DNA from: Acetobacterium sp.
GTDB lineage: Bacteria; Bacillota; Clostridia; Eubacteriales; Eubacteriaceae
Direction of reading: 5' to 3'
NCBI RefSeq assembly: GCF_030652775.1
Contig: NZ_JAUSPS010000063.1
Location: 1-64,000, forward strand
Length of the DNA stretch: 64,000 bases
The notes under the pieces were generated by a model. The model ran no database searches. It worked only from the letters and a program-made list of their open reading frames with translations, and was not told the DNA's origin. Below, in pieces: positions 49,854 to 58,947 of the stretch (position 1 is its first letter; each line of letters begins with the position of its first letter). The position numbers and the translations under genes were made by a program.

Positions 49854-52223
49854 ATGAACATTCTGATGATTGCGACCAACAATATCAAGAAGGCCAAGGT
49901 GGCCACGGCCACCCTGATCATCCTGATTGCGATTGCCACTATTTTTCTCTATGTGGGCATCAGCGTGCTGTCCAATATGGACACCTTTATTGATGAAAAA
50001 AATGCCGAAACCAATGGCGCTCACTTGATCTCAATTACCGATGGCACCTACGATCAGGAGATTCAAGAAATTTATCAGTCTATTGAAGCCTATTCCTACA
50101 GTGAACGGGAAGAGGGGATGATGTCGATGTCGTCCTCATTTCAGAATATAAATACTGGGGAAGAGGCCAACAGCATCCCGGCGGTTTTTCTAAATCTGGA
50201 TACCGCCCGGGAGATATCCCAGGTAAAGATTATTGATCAGGCCCAAAATATGCCGAAAAATGGCGTCATTGTCCCCTATGTATTAAAAGTAGCCAATGGC
50301 TATCAAACTGGGGATACCCTAAAACTGACCGTGGATGATGCCAGTACCGAGCTTGAGATCGCCGGCTTCTATGAAGATCTGATGTTTGCCAGTCCTTCCA
50401 ATGTCAGCATGTATAAATTGTTTCTGGGCTATCAGCAGTTCCAGGAATTCCTGGCGCAGCCGGAGTATGGCTCAAAATGCAGCTACATTGCGGTGATCAC
50501 CGATGATATTAAGGGCACCGAAGCATTTGAATCCCAATATATTAAAGAAATAAAAACGATTATGCCGGAAGGCACGGGCAGCTATGCCTCCCTTAGTTAT
50601 GGAACAATGAAAACGGGGGTGGCCATCTTTATCAATATCATTATGGCGGTGCTATTGTCCTTCTCGATTATCATTCTGGCGATTGCCGCCATCGTCATCA
50701 AGTTTTCAACCACCACCCACATTGAAAACAATATTAAAAATATCGGTACCCTGGAAGCCATGGGTTATACAACAAGACAGATCCTTGGTTCGATTCTGGT
50801 GGAATATCTGCTGATGACCGCAGTCGGATTTATGGTGGGACTGGGAGCCGCGCTGTTGATTTCACCGGTGATTACCAATGTAGTGTCATCGTCAATCGGG
50901 CTGCGTTGGGCCACCGGACTTTATCCCCAGGCGGTGCTGGCAAGTTTGGGCGTGATAACGATGGCAGTATTGGGAATTTCCTATTTCAGTGCCGCAAAAA
51001 TCAAAAAAATCACCCCTTTAACAGCGCTGCGCAGCGGCATCGAAACCCATCATTTTGGGAAAAACCGCATCCCCCTGGATCAGACCAGGCTGAGCCTCAA
51101 TACGGCCATGGGTTTTAAGTCGCTGATTTTCAATAAACGGCAGAATCTCATTGCCGGGTTGATCATCATGCTGCTAAGTCTGGTAACCGTGTTTTCGCTG
51201 GCGTCCTACTATAATTTTTCAGTCGACAAAACCGCCATGATCAAATTAATTGGACTGGAAACCGCCGAGGTTCAAGTGACGGCATTGGCGGATGAAGCGA
51301 AGATATTCGAAGAAATTGCCGCGATGCCGGGAGTTGAAGATACCATAAGGCTCAATTCTTTTGATGGCATGATTAAATTTAAAGATAAGGAAAGCAGTGC
51401 CAATACCCGAGTAACCGCAGACTACAGCCGCCTGAAAGTTAACACCTGCGTGAAGGGCAGGATGCCGGTACATGATAATGAGATCGCCATCACCAGTATT
51501 GTGCTGGATAATCTGGGCGCCCAGATGGGGGATACGGTGTCGATCGACTATAACGGCACAACCCGGGAATTTCTGGTGGTGGGAGTCACCCAGCAGTTCA
51601 ATATGCTGGGCCGAGGCGCTGCCATTACCACCGCCGGGATGAAAAAACTGGTACCGTCCTATCAGGAGCAAAATCTGATGATCTATCTGGCGGAGGGTCA
51701 GGATACCGAAAAGTTTGTCACTAAAATAAATAATCAATACGGGACTGATAAACTACAAACCAACAGCTATTTTGCGTCTATCGAAATGATGCTGGATTCC
51801 TTTGAAGCGTCGATAAAAATTGTCGTGACCGGCTGTCTGGGGATTATTGCCGTGATTATTGTGTTCGTCCTATTTCTGGTGATCCGGGTGCGGATCTTGC
51901 GTGAGCGAACCCGACTGGGGGTTTCCAAGGCCCTTGGTTTTACCGCCAATCAGCTGATCGGGCAGATCTTAATCAGTGAGATGCCGGTCATTATTGGGGC
52001 TGCGGTGGTGGGGGCCATTGCTGGCTATTTTGCCACCAATCCGATGCTGGCGCTGATGCTGGCGGCCAATGGGATCCTGAATTGTGATTTTTATGTCGCG
52101 CCCAGTTTGGTCGTGTTCACCGCCATCGGAATCAGCCTGCTGGGACTGGTAACCGTGCTGATCGTTGCCGGCAAGATCAGAAAAATCAGCCCCTGCCAGA
52201 TGTTTGAAGAAGGGGTGGACTAA
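49854..52223 (+). CDS. FtsX/MacB-type ABC transporter permease
   Basis: This 789-residue permease has an N-terminal helix (about 15-40) and an extracellular domain of about 210 residues. A helix bundle (about 258-400) with the FtsX feature NIKNIGTLEAMGYTTRQILG follows, then a second copy: helix near 435, another soluble domain and a C-terminal bundle with RTRLGVSKALGFTANQLIG. The duplicated FtsX layout resembles large permeases of peptide-resistance systems. It starts 1 bp after the ATPase stop. The adjacent two-component system suggests regulated export or defence. Confidence 0.9.
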   Translation: MNILMIATNNIKKAKVATATLIILIAIATIFLYVGISVLSNMDTFIDEKNAETNGAHLISITDGTYDQEIQEIYQSIEAYSYSEREEGMMSMSSSFQNINTGEEANSIPAVFLNLDTAREISQVKIIDQAQNMPKNGVIVPYVLKVANGYQTGDTLKLTVDDASTELEIAGFYEDLMFASPSNVSMYKLFLGYQQFQEFLAQPEYGSKCSYIAVITDDIKGTEAFESQYIKEIKTIMPEGTGSYASLSYGTMKTGVAIFINIIMAVLLSFSIIILAIAAIVIKFSTTTHIENNIKNIGTLEAMGYTTRQILGSILVEYLLMTAVGFMVGLGAALLISPVITNVVSSSIGLRWATGLYPQAVLASLGVITMAVLGISYFSAAKIKKITPLTALRSGIETHHFGKNRIPLDQTRLSLNTAMGFKSLIFNKRQNLIAGLIIMLLSLVTVFSLASYYNFSVDKTAMIKLIGLETAEVQVTALADEAKIFEEIAAMPGVEDTIRLNSFDGMIKFKDKESSANTRVTADYSRLKVNTCVKGRMPVHDNEIAITSIVLDNLGAQMGDTVSIDYNGTTREFLVVGVTQQFNMLGRGAAITTAGMKKLVPSYQEQNLMIYLAEGQDTEKFVTKINNQYGTDKLQTNSYFASIEMMLDSFEASIKIVVTGCLGIIAVIIVFVLFLVIRVRILRERTRLGVSKALGFTANQLIGQILISEMPVIIGAAVVGAIAGYFATNPMLALMLAANGILNCDFYVAPSLVVFTAIGISLLGLVTVLIVAGKIRKISPCQMFEEGVD

Positions 52224-52242
52224 AAAGCTAATAAAAAATGTA

Positions 52243-52299
52243 TTTACAAAGAAAGACCAATATGTTATTATGACCACAAGTCACATGACTTGTGGTCAT
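52243..52299 (+). promoter_or_regulatory. Promoter with 30-bp TetR operator
   Basis: TTTACA (52243-52248), a 17-bp spacer and TATTAT (52266-52271) form the promoter. A perfect inverted repeat with 14-bp arms (ATGACCACAAGTCA, centre CA, then its complement) occupies 52270-52299, across the transcription start. The adjacent TetR gene is the obvious candidate to bind it and repress itself and the amidohydrolase. Confidence 0.85.
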
Positions 52300-52321
52300 A
52301 ATTATTTGGAGGGATAAATAA

Positions 52322-52954
52322 ATGCCAAAGCGTACATTTTTTAACTTACCAGAGGAAAAGAAAGACAAGATCATCGCCGTCGCGATTGATGAATTTGCAC
52401 AAAATCATTATGAAAAGGTAACAATAAATAAGATCGTCGAACGAGCAGAGATTCCGAAGGGCAGCTTTTACCAGTATTTTGAAAATAAAGATGACTTGTA
52501 CATTTTTTTGTTTGGTCAAATTGGAAATTCAAAAAAAAATAACCTTGAGGGATCAAAAGAGAAAATTAACCAATTGGATTTTAAATCCTACCTTGTTTTA
52601 TTACTTGAAGCAGGAAGTCGGTTTGAAACAAAGGATCTCAAAATTACAGAACTCAAGAATCGCTTTATTAATGAATGCCCGCAAGAAATCAGAAAGAAAA
52701 TACTGAGTAATGAATTTCCGAAGAGTTATGGATTGCTTGCGGACGTGATCCGATTGTATATAAAAAAAGGGGAGTTGCGAGAAAACCTCGATATCGAAAT
52801 GGCAGCGTATGTCATTACCCATGCGGTGGCGAATATCGAGTTTTATCAAAATGATGATGGTTCAAGTATCAAAGACTTAGGCGCACGGATATTGGCCGTT
52901 GTCATTGAAGGGATGCAGTCCGATTCAGGTGGAGAAAATAGGAAGGGAGCATAG
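52322..52954 (+). CDS. TetR-family transcriptional regulator
   Basis: This 210-residue protein has an N-terminal helix-turn-helix (KKDKIIAVAIDEFAQNHYEKVTINKIVERAEIPKGSFYQYFENKDDLYIFLF). A helical ligand-binding domain with no clear family follows. GGAGGG lies about 9 nt before the ATG. It is 3 bp upstream of an amidohydrolase-family gene, which probably acts on or near its inducer. A perfect dyad operator overlaps its promoter. Confidence 0.92.
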   Translation: MPKRTFFNLPEEKKDKIIAVAIDEFAQNHYEKVTINKIVERAEIPKGSFYQYFENKDDLYIFLFGQIGNSKKNNLEGSKEKINQLDFKSYLVLLLEAGSRFETKDLKITELKNRFINECPQEIRKKILSNEFPKSYGLLADVIRLYIKKGELRENLDIEMAAYVITHAVANIEFYQNDDGSSIKDLGARILAVVIEGMQSDSGGENRKGA

Positions 52955-52957
52955 GCC

Positions 52958-53992
52958 ATGTTAACCAAGCAGGATTTAATTCAAGATGAAAAATACCTGA
53001 AATTAAATGAAGCCAGTGAGTTTGTCATTGATACAGGTGAGAACCTCGAAATTATCGATTTTCATACGCACATGTGCAATGTCCTGCCGATTAGGCATGT
53101 CGATCCAAATTCAAAAGGAAATAAACTCACATTTCCGACACTTCCGGCTATTGAAAAGATTGATTTTTCAGTGCCTTACTGGACAAAAGAAGAACCAGGT
53201 ATTAACCGGAAAGGCATGATGCCGGTCTTTCGCTATGCGCAAAATGCCTATGCGGTGCTACAGGACATGAAAAAAGGCGGAACTTACGACAATTGTTTTA
53301 AGTCTCAAGCGGATAATAAGATCGGCATCAATGTCGTGCTGCCATTGAGTACAAAAAAATGCGACTGCTCACCAGAGGCATTAAGAATTGCCGCTGATCA
53401 TCCGAGCCGCTTTATGGCATTTTGTTCGGTTCATCCTGATGATCCCGAGATGAAGGAAAAAATTGTAAAATACAAAGCCCTGGGTGCAAAAGGTTTTAAA
53501 CTCAAAATATCGGACATTGAGCTTAAAAATGATTTTGTTTCATTAATGACGTTGTTTAGAACCTGTCATGAAGCAGAATTGCCGGTTATCTTGCATACCG
53601 GGTCAATTCCAGTGGATCAAGAAAGGACATCTAAACTGCTATGGAAGTTTTTAAAATCAACCCGGGTCGAATTATTTGGTCAGCTGCTGGGGGAAATGCC
53701 AAAAGATTTTGTCTTCATCTTCGGTCATAGTGGTGTTTCAGAATATCAGCTGGTCGCCGAATATTTGAAAAAGTTTCCGGCAACTTATGCAGAATTGTCA
53801 AGTCAATCCCAGCACAGCATCAAATATTTAATCGACACGGTCGGTTATGAAAGACTGTTATTTGGCTCGGATTGGCCAGCTTTGCCCCAGGCAATCACGC
53901 TTTCGCGCATACTAATGGCAACTGCAGAAAATAAAGAAGCAAGAGATCATATCCTTAACAAAAATGCGAAAAGACTACTAAATCAAGCATAA
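52958..53992 (+). CDS. Amidohydrolase-family (amidohydrolase 2) metal-dependent enzyme
   Basis: This 344-residue TIM-barrel protein has the metal ligands of the amidohydrolase 2 type: IIDFHTHMCN (HxH) near residue 30, a KGFKLKISD strand, ILHTGS, IFGHSG and FGSDWPALP with the last Asp. Family members include ACMSD-like decarboxylases and hydrolases; the substrate is unknown. The first 28 residues and the insert at about 50-95 are unusual. It is co-transcribed with the TetR gene and ends at a strong terminator. Confidence 0.82.
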   Translation: MLTKQDLIQDEKYLKLNEASEFVIDTGENLEIIDFHTHMCNVLPIRHVDPNSKGNKLTFPTLPAIEKIDFSVPYWTKEEPGINRKGMMPVFRYAQNAYAVLQDMKKGGTYDNCFKSQADNKIGINVVLPLSTKKCDCSPEALRIAADHPSRFMAFCSVHPDDPEMKEKIVKYKALGAKGFKLKISDIELKNDFVSLMTLFRTCHEAELPVILHTGSIPVDQERTSKLLWKFLKSTRVELFGQLLGEMPKDFVFIFGHSGVSEYQLVAEYLKKFPATYAELSSQSQHSIKYLIDTVGYERLLFGSDWPALPQAITLSRILMATAENKEARDHILNKNAKRLLNQA

Positions 53993-54003
53993 GATAATTA
54001 TTT

Positions 54004-54042
54004 AAAGCCATGATGCCATTTGCGGCATCATGGCTTTTTTTT
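54004..54042 (+). terminator. Terminator of the TetR-amidohydrolase operon
   Basis: A perfect 14-bp stem (AAAGCCATGATGCC, ATTTGC loop, GGCATCATGGCTTT) continues into eight T residues, 11 bp after the stop. Confidence 0.92.
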
Positions 54043-54143
54043 CAAAAAGGGATTAATTTTTTCGAGCACTCTGATATAATAAAAAATGATTGAACACATA
54101 ATTGAAATAATGATTGAGCTAATGAAGGGATGGTGCGTAGAAG

Positions 54144-55178
54144 ATGCCATTTGAAATCATCCGAAACGATATTACTAAAATGACGGTGGACATTATTGTC
54201 AACGCTGCCAATACTGGTCTGAAAATGGGCGGTGGGGTTTGTGGGGCGATCTTTGCCGCAGCCGGGGCGGACCAGCTCCAGGCGGAGTGTGACCGGATTG
54301 GTGGCTGCGCGGTGGGAGAAGCAGTGATCACCGGAGGGTATCAGTTGCCGGCAAAGAGCATCATCCACACCGTTGGGCCGGTCTGGCAGGGTGGCGGTGC
54401 CGATGAGGCCAGGCTGCTGCATCGGGCCTATACCAGTTCCTTGCAGCTGGCTCTGAAACAGGATTGTAAAACGATTGCCTTTCCACTGATTTCATCGGGC
54501 ATCTATGGCTATCCCAAGGATCAGGCCTTGAAGATTGCAGTGGCGGCCATCGCGGAATTTTTGCTGGAAAATGAGCTGCTGGTTTATCTGGTGGTTTTTG
54601 ATAAAAAGGCCTTTGTTTTCAGTGAGAAGCTGTTTAATGATATCGAAAAATATATTGATGACCACTATGTGGATGAACATCTGGTTTATGAACGAAATAT
54701 GGAAGTTGAGCCGGAGCTGTCTCAGTATAATCGGGTTCGCATGACCGCTCCGCAAGAAAAGCTGGCGGAACATCAGCCCTTTATGCCGGCCCCGTCGGTA
54801 CCAGTCAAAAGAAGTCTGGCCGATGTGCTGGGGCAGTTGGATGAGTCATTTTCAGAAATGCTGCTGCGGCTGATAGACGAAAAGGGCATGACCGATGTCG
54901 AGACCTATAAAAAAGCCAATATTGATCGGAAATTGTTTTCCAAGATCCGCAGTAAAAAAGAGTATAATCCCAGCAAAGCAACTGCCATTGCCTTTGCGAT
55001 TGCCCTGGAGCTGAATCTGGACGAAACCCATGATCTGCTGGGGCGGGCTGGCTATACCCTGTCCCACAGCCATACCTTTGATCTGATTATTGAATATTTC
55101 ATTAGTGCCGGAAACTATGACATCTATGAAATCAACGAAGCCCTTTTTGCCTTTGACCAGGCTCTGCTGGGTGCCTGA
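54144..55178 (+). CDS. Macro domain protein with C-terminal helical domain
   Basis: This 344-residue protein has an ADP-ribose-binding macro domain (1-165) with VNAANTGLKMGGGVCGAIFAAAG (19-41) and FPLISSGIYGYP. Where many hydrolytic macro domains have GGGVDGAI, this one has Cys33. A linker and a C-terminal helical, HTH-like domain (about 228-344) follow, with FSKIRSKKEYNPSKATAIAFAIALELNLDETHDLLGRAGY. That tail is known from macro proteins beside VWA genes, as here. It may remove or read ADP-ribose marks. The ATG has only a weak RBS; the start is set by the family N terminus (PFEIIRNDIT). Confidence 0.85.
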   Translation: MPFEIIRNDITKMTVDIIVNAANTGLKMGGGVCGAIFAAAGADQLQAECDRIGGCAVGEAVITGGYQLPAKSIIHTVGPVWQGGGADEARLLHRAYTSSLQLALKQDCKTIAFPLISSGIYGYPKDQALKIAVAAIAEFLLENELLVYLVVFDKKAFVFSEKLFNDIEKYIDDHYVDEHLVYERNMEVEPELSQYNRVRMTAPQEKLAEHQPFMPAPSVPVKRSLADVLGQLDESFSEMLLRLIDEKGMTDVETYKKANIDRKLFSKIRSKKEYNPSKATAIAFAIALELNLDETHDLLGRAGYTLSHSHTFDLIIEYFISAGNYDIYEINEALFAFDQALLGA

Positions 55179-55254
55179 TTGTCGTTTTGAAAGCGACCAA
55201 CGGCCAGGCTAATCGTGTTATCCTTTGGTTATCAAAGAAACGGAGGATAATACG

Positions 55255-55938
55255 ATGAACACAAACGAAAACAAAACAACTAAAACCGAACTGGTTTTTA
55301 TTCTGGATAAAAGCGGCTCAATGTCAGGATTGGAAAGCGATACCATCGGCGGTTACAATGCCATGCTCAAAAAACAACAACAAGCTCCCGGAGCAGCCCG
55401 GGTCACGACCGTGCTTTTTGATGATGGTTATGAGGTACTCCACGACCGGATTGATATCCAGGGCGTTGCCCCGATTACTGAAAATGAATACTATGTCGGC
55501 GGCTGCACTGCCCTGCTGGATGCGATCGGAAAAACCATCCACAAGATTGTTAACGCCCAGCGCTACACCCAGCCGGAGCATCGGTCGGATCAGGTTATTT
55601 TTGTGATCACCACCGATGGGCTGGAGAATGCCAGCCGGGAATACACCTATGAAAAGATCAAGGAGCTGATTGAACGGGAGAAAACCCAGTACCAGTGGGA
55701 ATTCATTTTTCTGGGGGCCAATATCGATGCCATCGAAACCGCCGCCCGGTTTGGGATCGCTGCTGACAGAGCTGCCAATTATCATGCTGATGGCGTCGGA
55801 ACCCGCTTAAACTATCGGGTCGTCAGCGATGTGGTTTGTGAAATGCGAGCCAGTAATCCGATTCCCGCCAATTGGAAGGCTGAGATTGATGAAGACTATA
55901 AAAGTCGGAGAGAACCCCCAAAAAAGCAACAGCGTTGA
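55255..55938 (+). CDS. VWA domain protein
   Basis: This 227-residue protein is essentially one von Willebrand factor A domain. The MIDAS metal site begins at Asp18 in DKSGSMSG, and other site residues lie in GGCTALLDAIG and TTDGLENASR. No signal peptide is present, so it is cytoplasmic. ATG at 55255 has GGAGG 8 nt upstream; the in-frame start at 55225 is rejected. It follows the macro-domain gene by 76 bp with no terminator between, so the two likely form an operon. Confidence 0.9.
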   Translation: MNTNENKTTKTELVFILDKSGSMSGLESDTIGGYNAMLKKQQQAPGAARVTTVLFDDGYEVLHDRIDIQGVAPITENEYYVGGCTALLDAIGKTIHKIVNAQRYTQPEHRSDQVIFVITTDGLENASREYTYEKIKELIEREKTQYQWEFIFLGANIDAIETAARFGIAADRAANYHADGVGTRLNYRVVSDVVCEMRASNPIPANWKAEIDEDYKSRREPPKKQQR

Positions 55939-55967
55939 AATAATGTTTAGGAAGCTGCAAAAATTAG

Positions 55968-56014
55968 GCAAACAAGCCGCCAAATACCCAGGTGTATTTG
56001 GAGGCTTGTTTTAT
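55968..56014. terminator. Bidirectional terminator
   Basis: A long hairpin (AAACAAGCC-GCCAAATAC with GTATTTGG-AGGCTTGTTT) lies 32 bp after the VWA stop. It can also end the minus-strand aco operon, whose last stop is at 56106; no closer terminator was seen on that side. Confidence 0.75.
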
Positions 56015-56105
56015 CGGAAGATGAACAGTATGTTTTGACTTTGTATGTTTGATTTAGTATATTTTGATCCAATACGCTTAGAATTCTCACTTCACACGCA
56101 TTTTT

Positions 56106-57491
56106 TTATTTCCAGTGGATGGCCCGGTTTTCCGTCGCCAGAGCAGCCTCTTTAATTGCTTCGCCAACGGTGGGGTGGGCATGAATGGTGGAAATAATCT
56201 CTTCGACCGTCGATTCTAGCCGTAATGCCAGCGCTCCTTCAACAATCAGGTCGGTGGCGCGGGGACCGAGGATATGGACGCCTACCACTTCTTTGTATTT
56301 TTTATGGGAAATAATTTTGACCATTCCCTCGGTATCGCCCATAATCAGCGATTTGCCATTGGCCGCCAGCGGAAATCGGCCGATCGAATAATCTTTTTCA
56401 TTGCCCCGGATAGCTTCTTGAGTCAGACCCACCCCGGCAAATTCCGGACTGGTATAGACGCAGGAAGGATTGGTTTTCTCGTCATAGCTGGCTGCATGAC
56501 CCATGGCATTTTCGGCAGCGATCTCCCCTTGCTGAGAGGCCACATGAGCCAGCATGGTTTTGCCCAGACAATCCCCAACGGCATAAACATTTTCCAGGTT
56601 TGTCTGCATTTGCGGATTGACAATAATTCCCTTTTTATCCCAGTTAATGGTCGTGTTTTCCAGTCCCAGACCATTTAGTTCGGCTTTCCGTCCAATTGCG
56701 ACCAGTACCTTATCGCCGGAGATATCACTGTCATTTCCGTCTTTTTTAATCTTAACCATCATTTGACTATCATCAGCCTGGACTGACAATACCTGAGCAC
56801 CGGTTAAAATTTCGATCCCATCTCGTACCAGTTTTTTTAGCAGCATTTCTCCCAATTCGCCGTCCATTAACGGCAGAATTCCTGGCTGCATTTCCACAAC
56901 GGTCACCTTTGAGCCAAACTGATTATAAACCGACGCCATTTCCACACCAATGACGCCGCCACCAATAATCACCAGCCGTTCCGGAACGTGATCTAAAGAC
57001 AAGGCTCCGGTAGAATCCAGGCAGTTGGGATGATCAATACCGGGAATCGGCGGAAGTGCTGGTAACGAACCGCTGGCAATGATAATTTTATCCGGTCGTA
57101 GCTCGTCAGTTTTACCGGACGCTTCAGTCACCAGTAAGACCTCGTTGCTTAAAAACTGGGCTGTGCCAGCGATAATGTTAACCCCGTTGGCCTTAAGCAG
57201 TCCTTTGACGCCGCCAGCCAGTTTGGTGCTGATTTTGTCCTTATGCTGTTGGATTTTTTTCCAGTCATAACCGACCTCAGGAATGACTAAGCCGATTTTG
57301 GCAGAATTTTTAGCTTCGGTCAGCACCTCAGCAGAATGGAGCAGGGCCTTAGTGGGGATACAACCCACATTTAAGCAGGTGCCGCCCAACTTTTCCTTTT
57401 CGATCAGGGTGACCTGGGCTCCCAATTGGGCAGCTCGAATGGCGGCCACGTAGCCTCCGGGACCACCACCAATTATGGCAATATGGTTCAT
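56106..57491 (-). CDS. acoL: Dihydrolipoyl dehydrogenase, acetoin complex E3
   Basis: This 461-residue FAD enzyme reoxidises the lipoyl group of the acetoin dehydrogenase complex with NAD+. It has IIGGGPGGYVAAIRAAQLGA, redox pair Cys39/Cys44 in GGTCLNVGCIPTKALL, second nucleotide motif VIIGGGVIGVEMASVYNQFG, FAD motif YAVGDCLG and the active His in HAHPTVGE. The ATG at 57491 has GAAGG 7 nt upstream, so an in-frame GTG at 57509 is rejected. It is the last gene of acoABCL. Unlike some E3 proteins it has no N-terminal lipoyl domain. Confidence 0.93.
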   Translation of the reverse strand: MNHIAIIGGGPGGYVAAIRAAQLGAQVTLIEKEKLGGTCLNVGCIPTKALLHSAEVLTEAKNSAKIGLVIPEVGYDWKKIQQHKDKISTKLAGGVKGLLKANGVNIIAGTAQFLSNEVLLVTEASGKTDELRPDKIIIASGSLPALPPIPGIDHPNCLDSTGALSLDHVPERLVIIGGGVIGVEMASVYNQFGSKVTVVEMQPGILPLMDGELGEMLLKKLVRDGIEILTGAQVLSVQADDSQMMVKIKKDGNDSDISGDKVLVAIGRKAELNGLGLENTTINWDKKGIIVNPQMQTNLENVYAVGDCLGKTMLAHVASQQGEIAAENAMGHAASYDEKTNPSCVYTSPEFAGVGLTQEAIRGNEKDYSIGRFPLAANGKSLIMGDTEGMVKIISHKKYKEVVGVHILGPRATDLIVEGALALRLESTVEEIISTIHAHPTVGEAIKEAALATENRAIHWK

Positions 57492-57514
57492 ATTTTTACC
57501 TTCTTTCACAGCAC

Positions 57515-58828
57515 TTAAACCAATAGCAGCGCAGGGTTTTCAAGATATTCCCCAATCCGCTGTAAGAACTGAGCAGCCAAAGCCCCGTCAATGATGCGGT
57601 GGTCAGCGGTGAGGCTCAGATTCATCATCGGTCGAATGGTGATTTGACCACCACTAACAACCGGGGTATCGACCATGGCGTCAATGCCTAAAATAGCCAG
57701 CTCGGGTTGATTGATAATCGGCGAAAAGGAGGTGATCCCATAAGCGCCCAGATTAGTCAGAGTAAAAGTTCCGCCGCTCAGGTCGTCCATATTGGTATGG
57801 CCGGATTTGGCTTCGGCAATCAGTTTTTCGGTTTCTTCAGCAATCTGAGATAAGGATTTGGTGTCACAGCTTTTTACATTAGGCACCAATAGTCCTGAAT
57901 CCAGTCCGATGGCCAGACCGATATGGGCATGGGGATGAAGAATTAGGGTATCATCAACCAGGCTACCATTAAGATGCGGATACTCCAGCAAGGCCTGGGC
58001 GCAGACTTTCATAATAATATGATTAAAGGTCAGTTTGAGACCCCGTTTTTCAAATTCGGGTTTTAAGCGAGAGCGGAATTCTTTCATTGCAGTGGCATCT
58101 ACTGGCCGGGTATAGGTGACCCGAGGTGAGGTGCTCCAGCTTTCGCTCATCCGCTTGGCAATGGTTTTGCGCATACCCTTCAGCCGGATGGTTTCAGGAA
58201 GCTTTTCGACAGGTACCTGATCGGCTACCAGGGCGGCCACATCTTTTTTCATAATCCGACCATCGCCAGATACGGTGCTTAAATCAATGCCGGACGCATC
58301 GGCCATTTTTTTAGCAACTGGAGAAACTGAGACCTTTTGGTCAGCTTCGGTTGTCGGCGTATAATTGTTGACATCGTCCACGGTGATGCTGCCCTTGGAG
58401 CCAGTGCCGGTGATTAAACAAAGATCAATTCCTTTTTCTTTAGCCAGCTTTTTAGCCAACGGTGAAGCATTGATCCGGCCGCCAGCTGATTTAGCAGGCG
58501 TTTCAGCAATAACGGGAGCAGCTACGGGCGCCGTCGCCTCATCCGCACTGAGAGCAGCACCGCCGGATAATAAAGCGGAAATATCTTCATTGGCTTCGCC
58601 GATGATTGCGATCGGTTCCAGGCAGGTAACAGTCGCCCCGTCAGTTTCGATAATTTTTAGCAGCACCCCAGCTTTGGGGGATTCAAATTCATTGGTCAGT
58701 TTATCAGTTTCGATTTCGCAGAGAATATCGCCTTCGGCAATCGCATCCCCCACAGCCACATTCCAGCTGGCAATGGTGCCTTCTGTCATTGTCAGCCCGA
58801 ACTTGGGCATGACGATTAATTGTGCCAT
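57515..58828 (-). CDS. acoC: Acetoin dehydrogenase E2 (dihydrolipoamide acetyltransferase)
   Basis: This 437-residue core subunit transfers the acetyl group from acetoin cleavage to CoA. The N-terminal lipoyl domain (1-80) carries Lys43 in ETDKLTNEF. Two peripheral-subunit-binding-like segments follow (about 117-160, NASPLAKKLAKEKGIDL, and about 168-207, VSPVAKKMADASGIDL), then a catalytic domain ending with SLTADHRIIDGA, the His/Asp motif. Two binding segments in place of one are unusual. The ATG at 58828 has GGAGG 5 nt upstream; the in-frame start at 58879 lies in the intercistronic hairpin region and is rejected. Confidence 0.9.
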   Translation of the reverse strand: MAQLIVMPKFGLTMTEGTIASWNVAVGDAIAEGDILCEIETDKLTNEFESPKAGVLLKIIETDGATVTCLEPIAIIGEANEDISALLSGGAALSADEATAPVAAPVIAETPAKSAGGRINASPLAKKLAKEKGIDLCLITGTGSKGSITVDDVNNYTPTTEADQKVSVSPVAKKMADASGIDLSTVSGDGRIMKKDVAALVADQVPVEKLPETIRLKGMRKTIAKRMSESWSTSPRVTYTRPVDATAMKEFRSRLKPEFEKRGLKLTFNHIIMKVCAQALLEYPHLNGSLVDDTLILHPHAHIGLAIGLDSGLLVPNVKSCDTKSLSQIAEETEKLIAEAKSGHTNMDDLSGGTFTLTNLGAYGITSFSPIINQPELAILGIDAMVDTPVVSGGQITIRPMMNLSLTADHRIIDGALAAQFLQRIGEYLENPALLLV

Positions 58829-58859
58829 AATAACCTCCGTATTTTTTGATTTCATTGAA

Positions 58860-58887
58860 CCGTAACCTTGCTGGAGCAAGGTTACGG
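58860..58887 (-). promoter_or_regulatory. Perfect 13-bp hairpin between acoB and acoC
   Basis: CCGTAACCTTGCT and its exact complement are separated by 2 bp. The hairpin lies 32 bp upstream of the acoC start, without a following T run on the minus strand. It is probably an mRNA processing or stability element inside the operon and not a terminator. Confidence 0.6.
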
Positions 58888-58947
58888 CTAGGTTGTCGGG
58901 ACTACTTTATCCCTGTTTTCTAATGGGTAATACTAATTGATTAGGAA

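Noticed and set aside
52270-52299. Large palindrome as a terminator of the upstream permease gene
   Set aside because: No T run follows, and it overlaps the -10 and start site of the TetR gene, which fits an operator much better.
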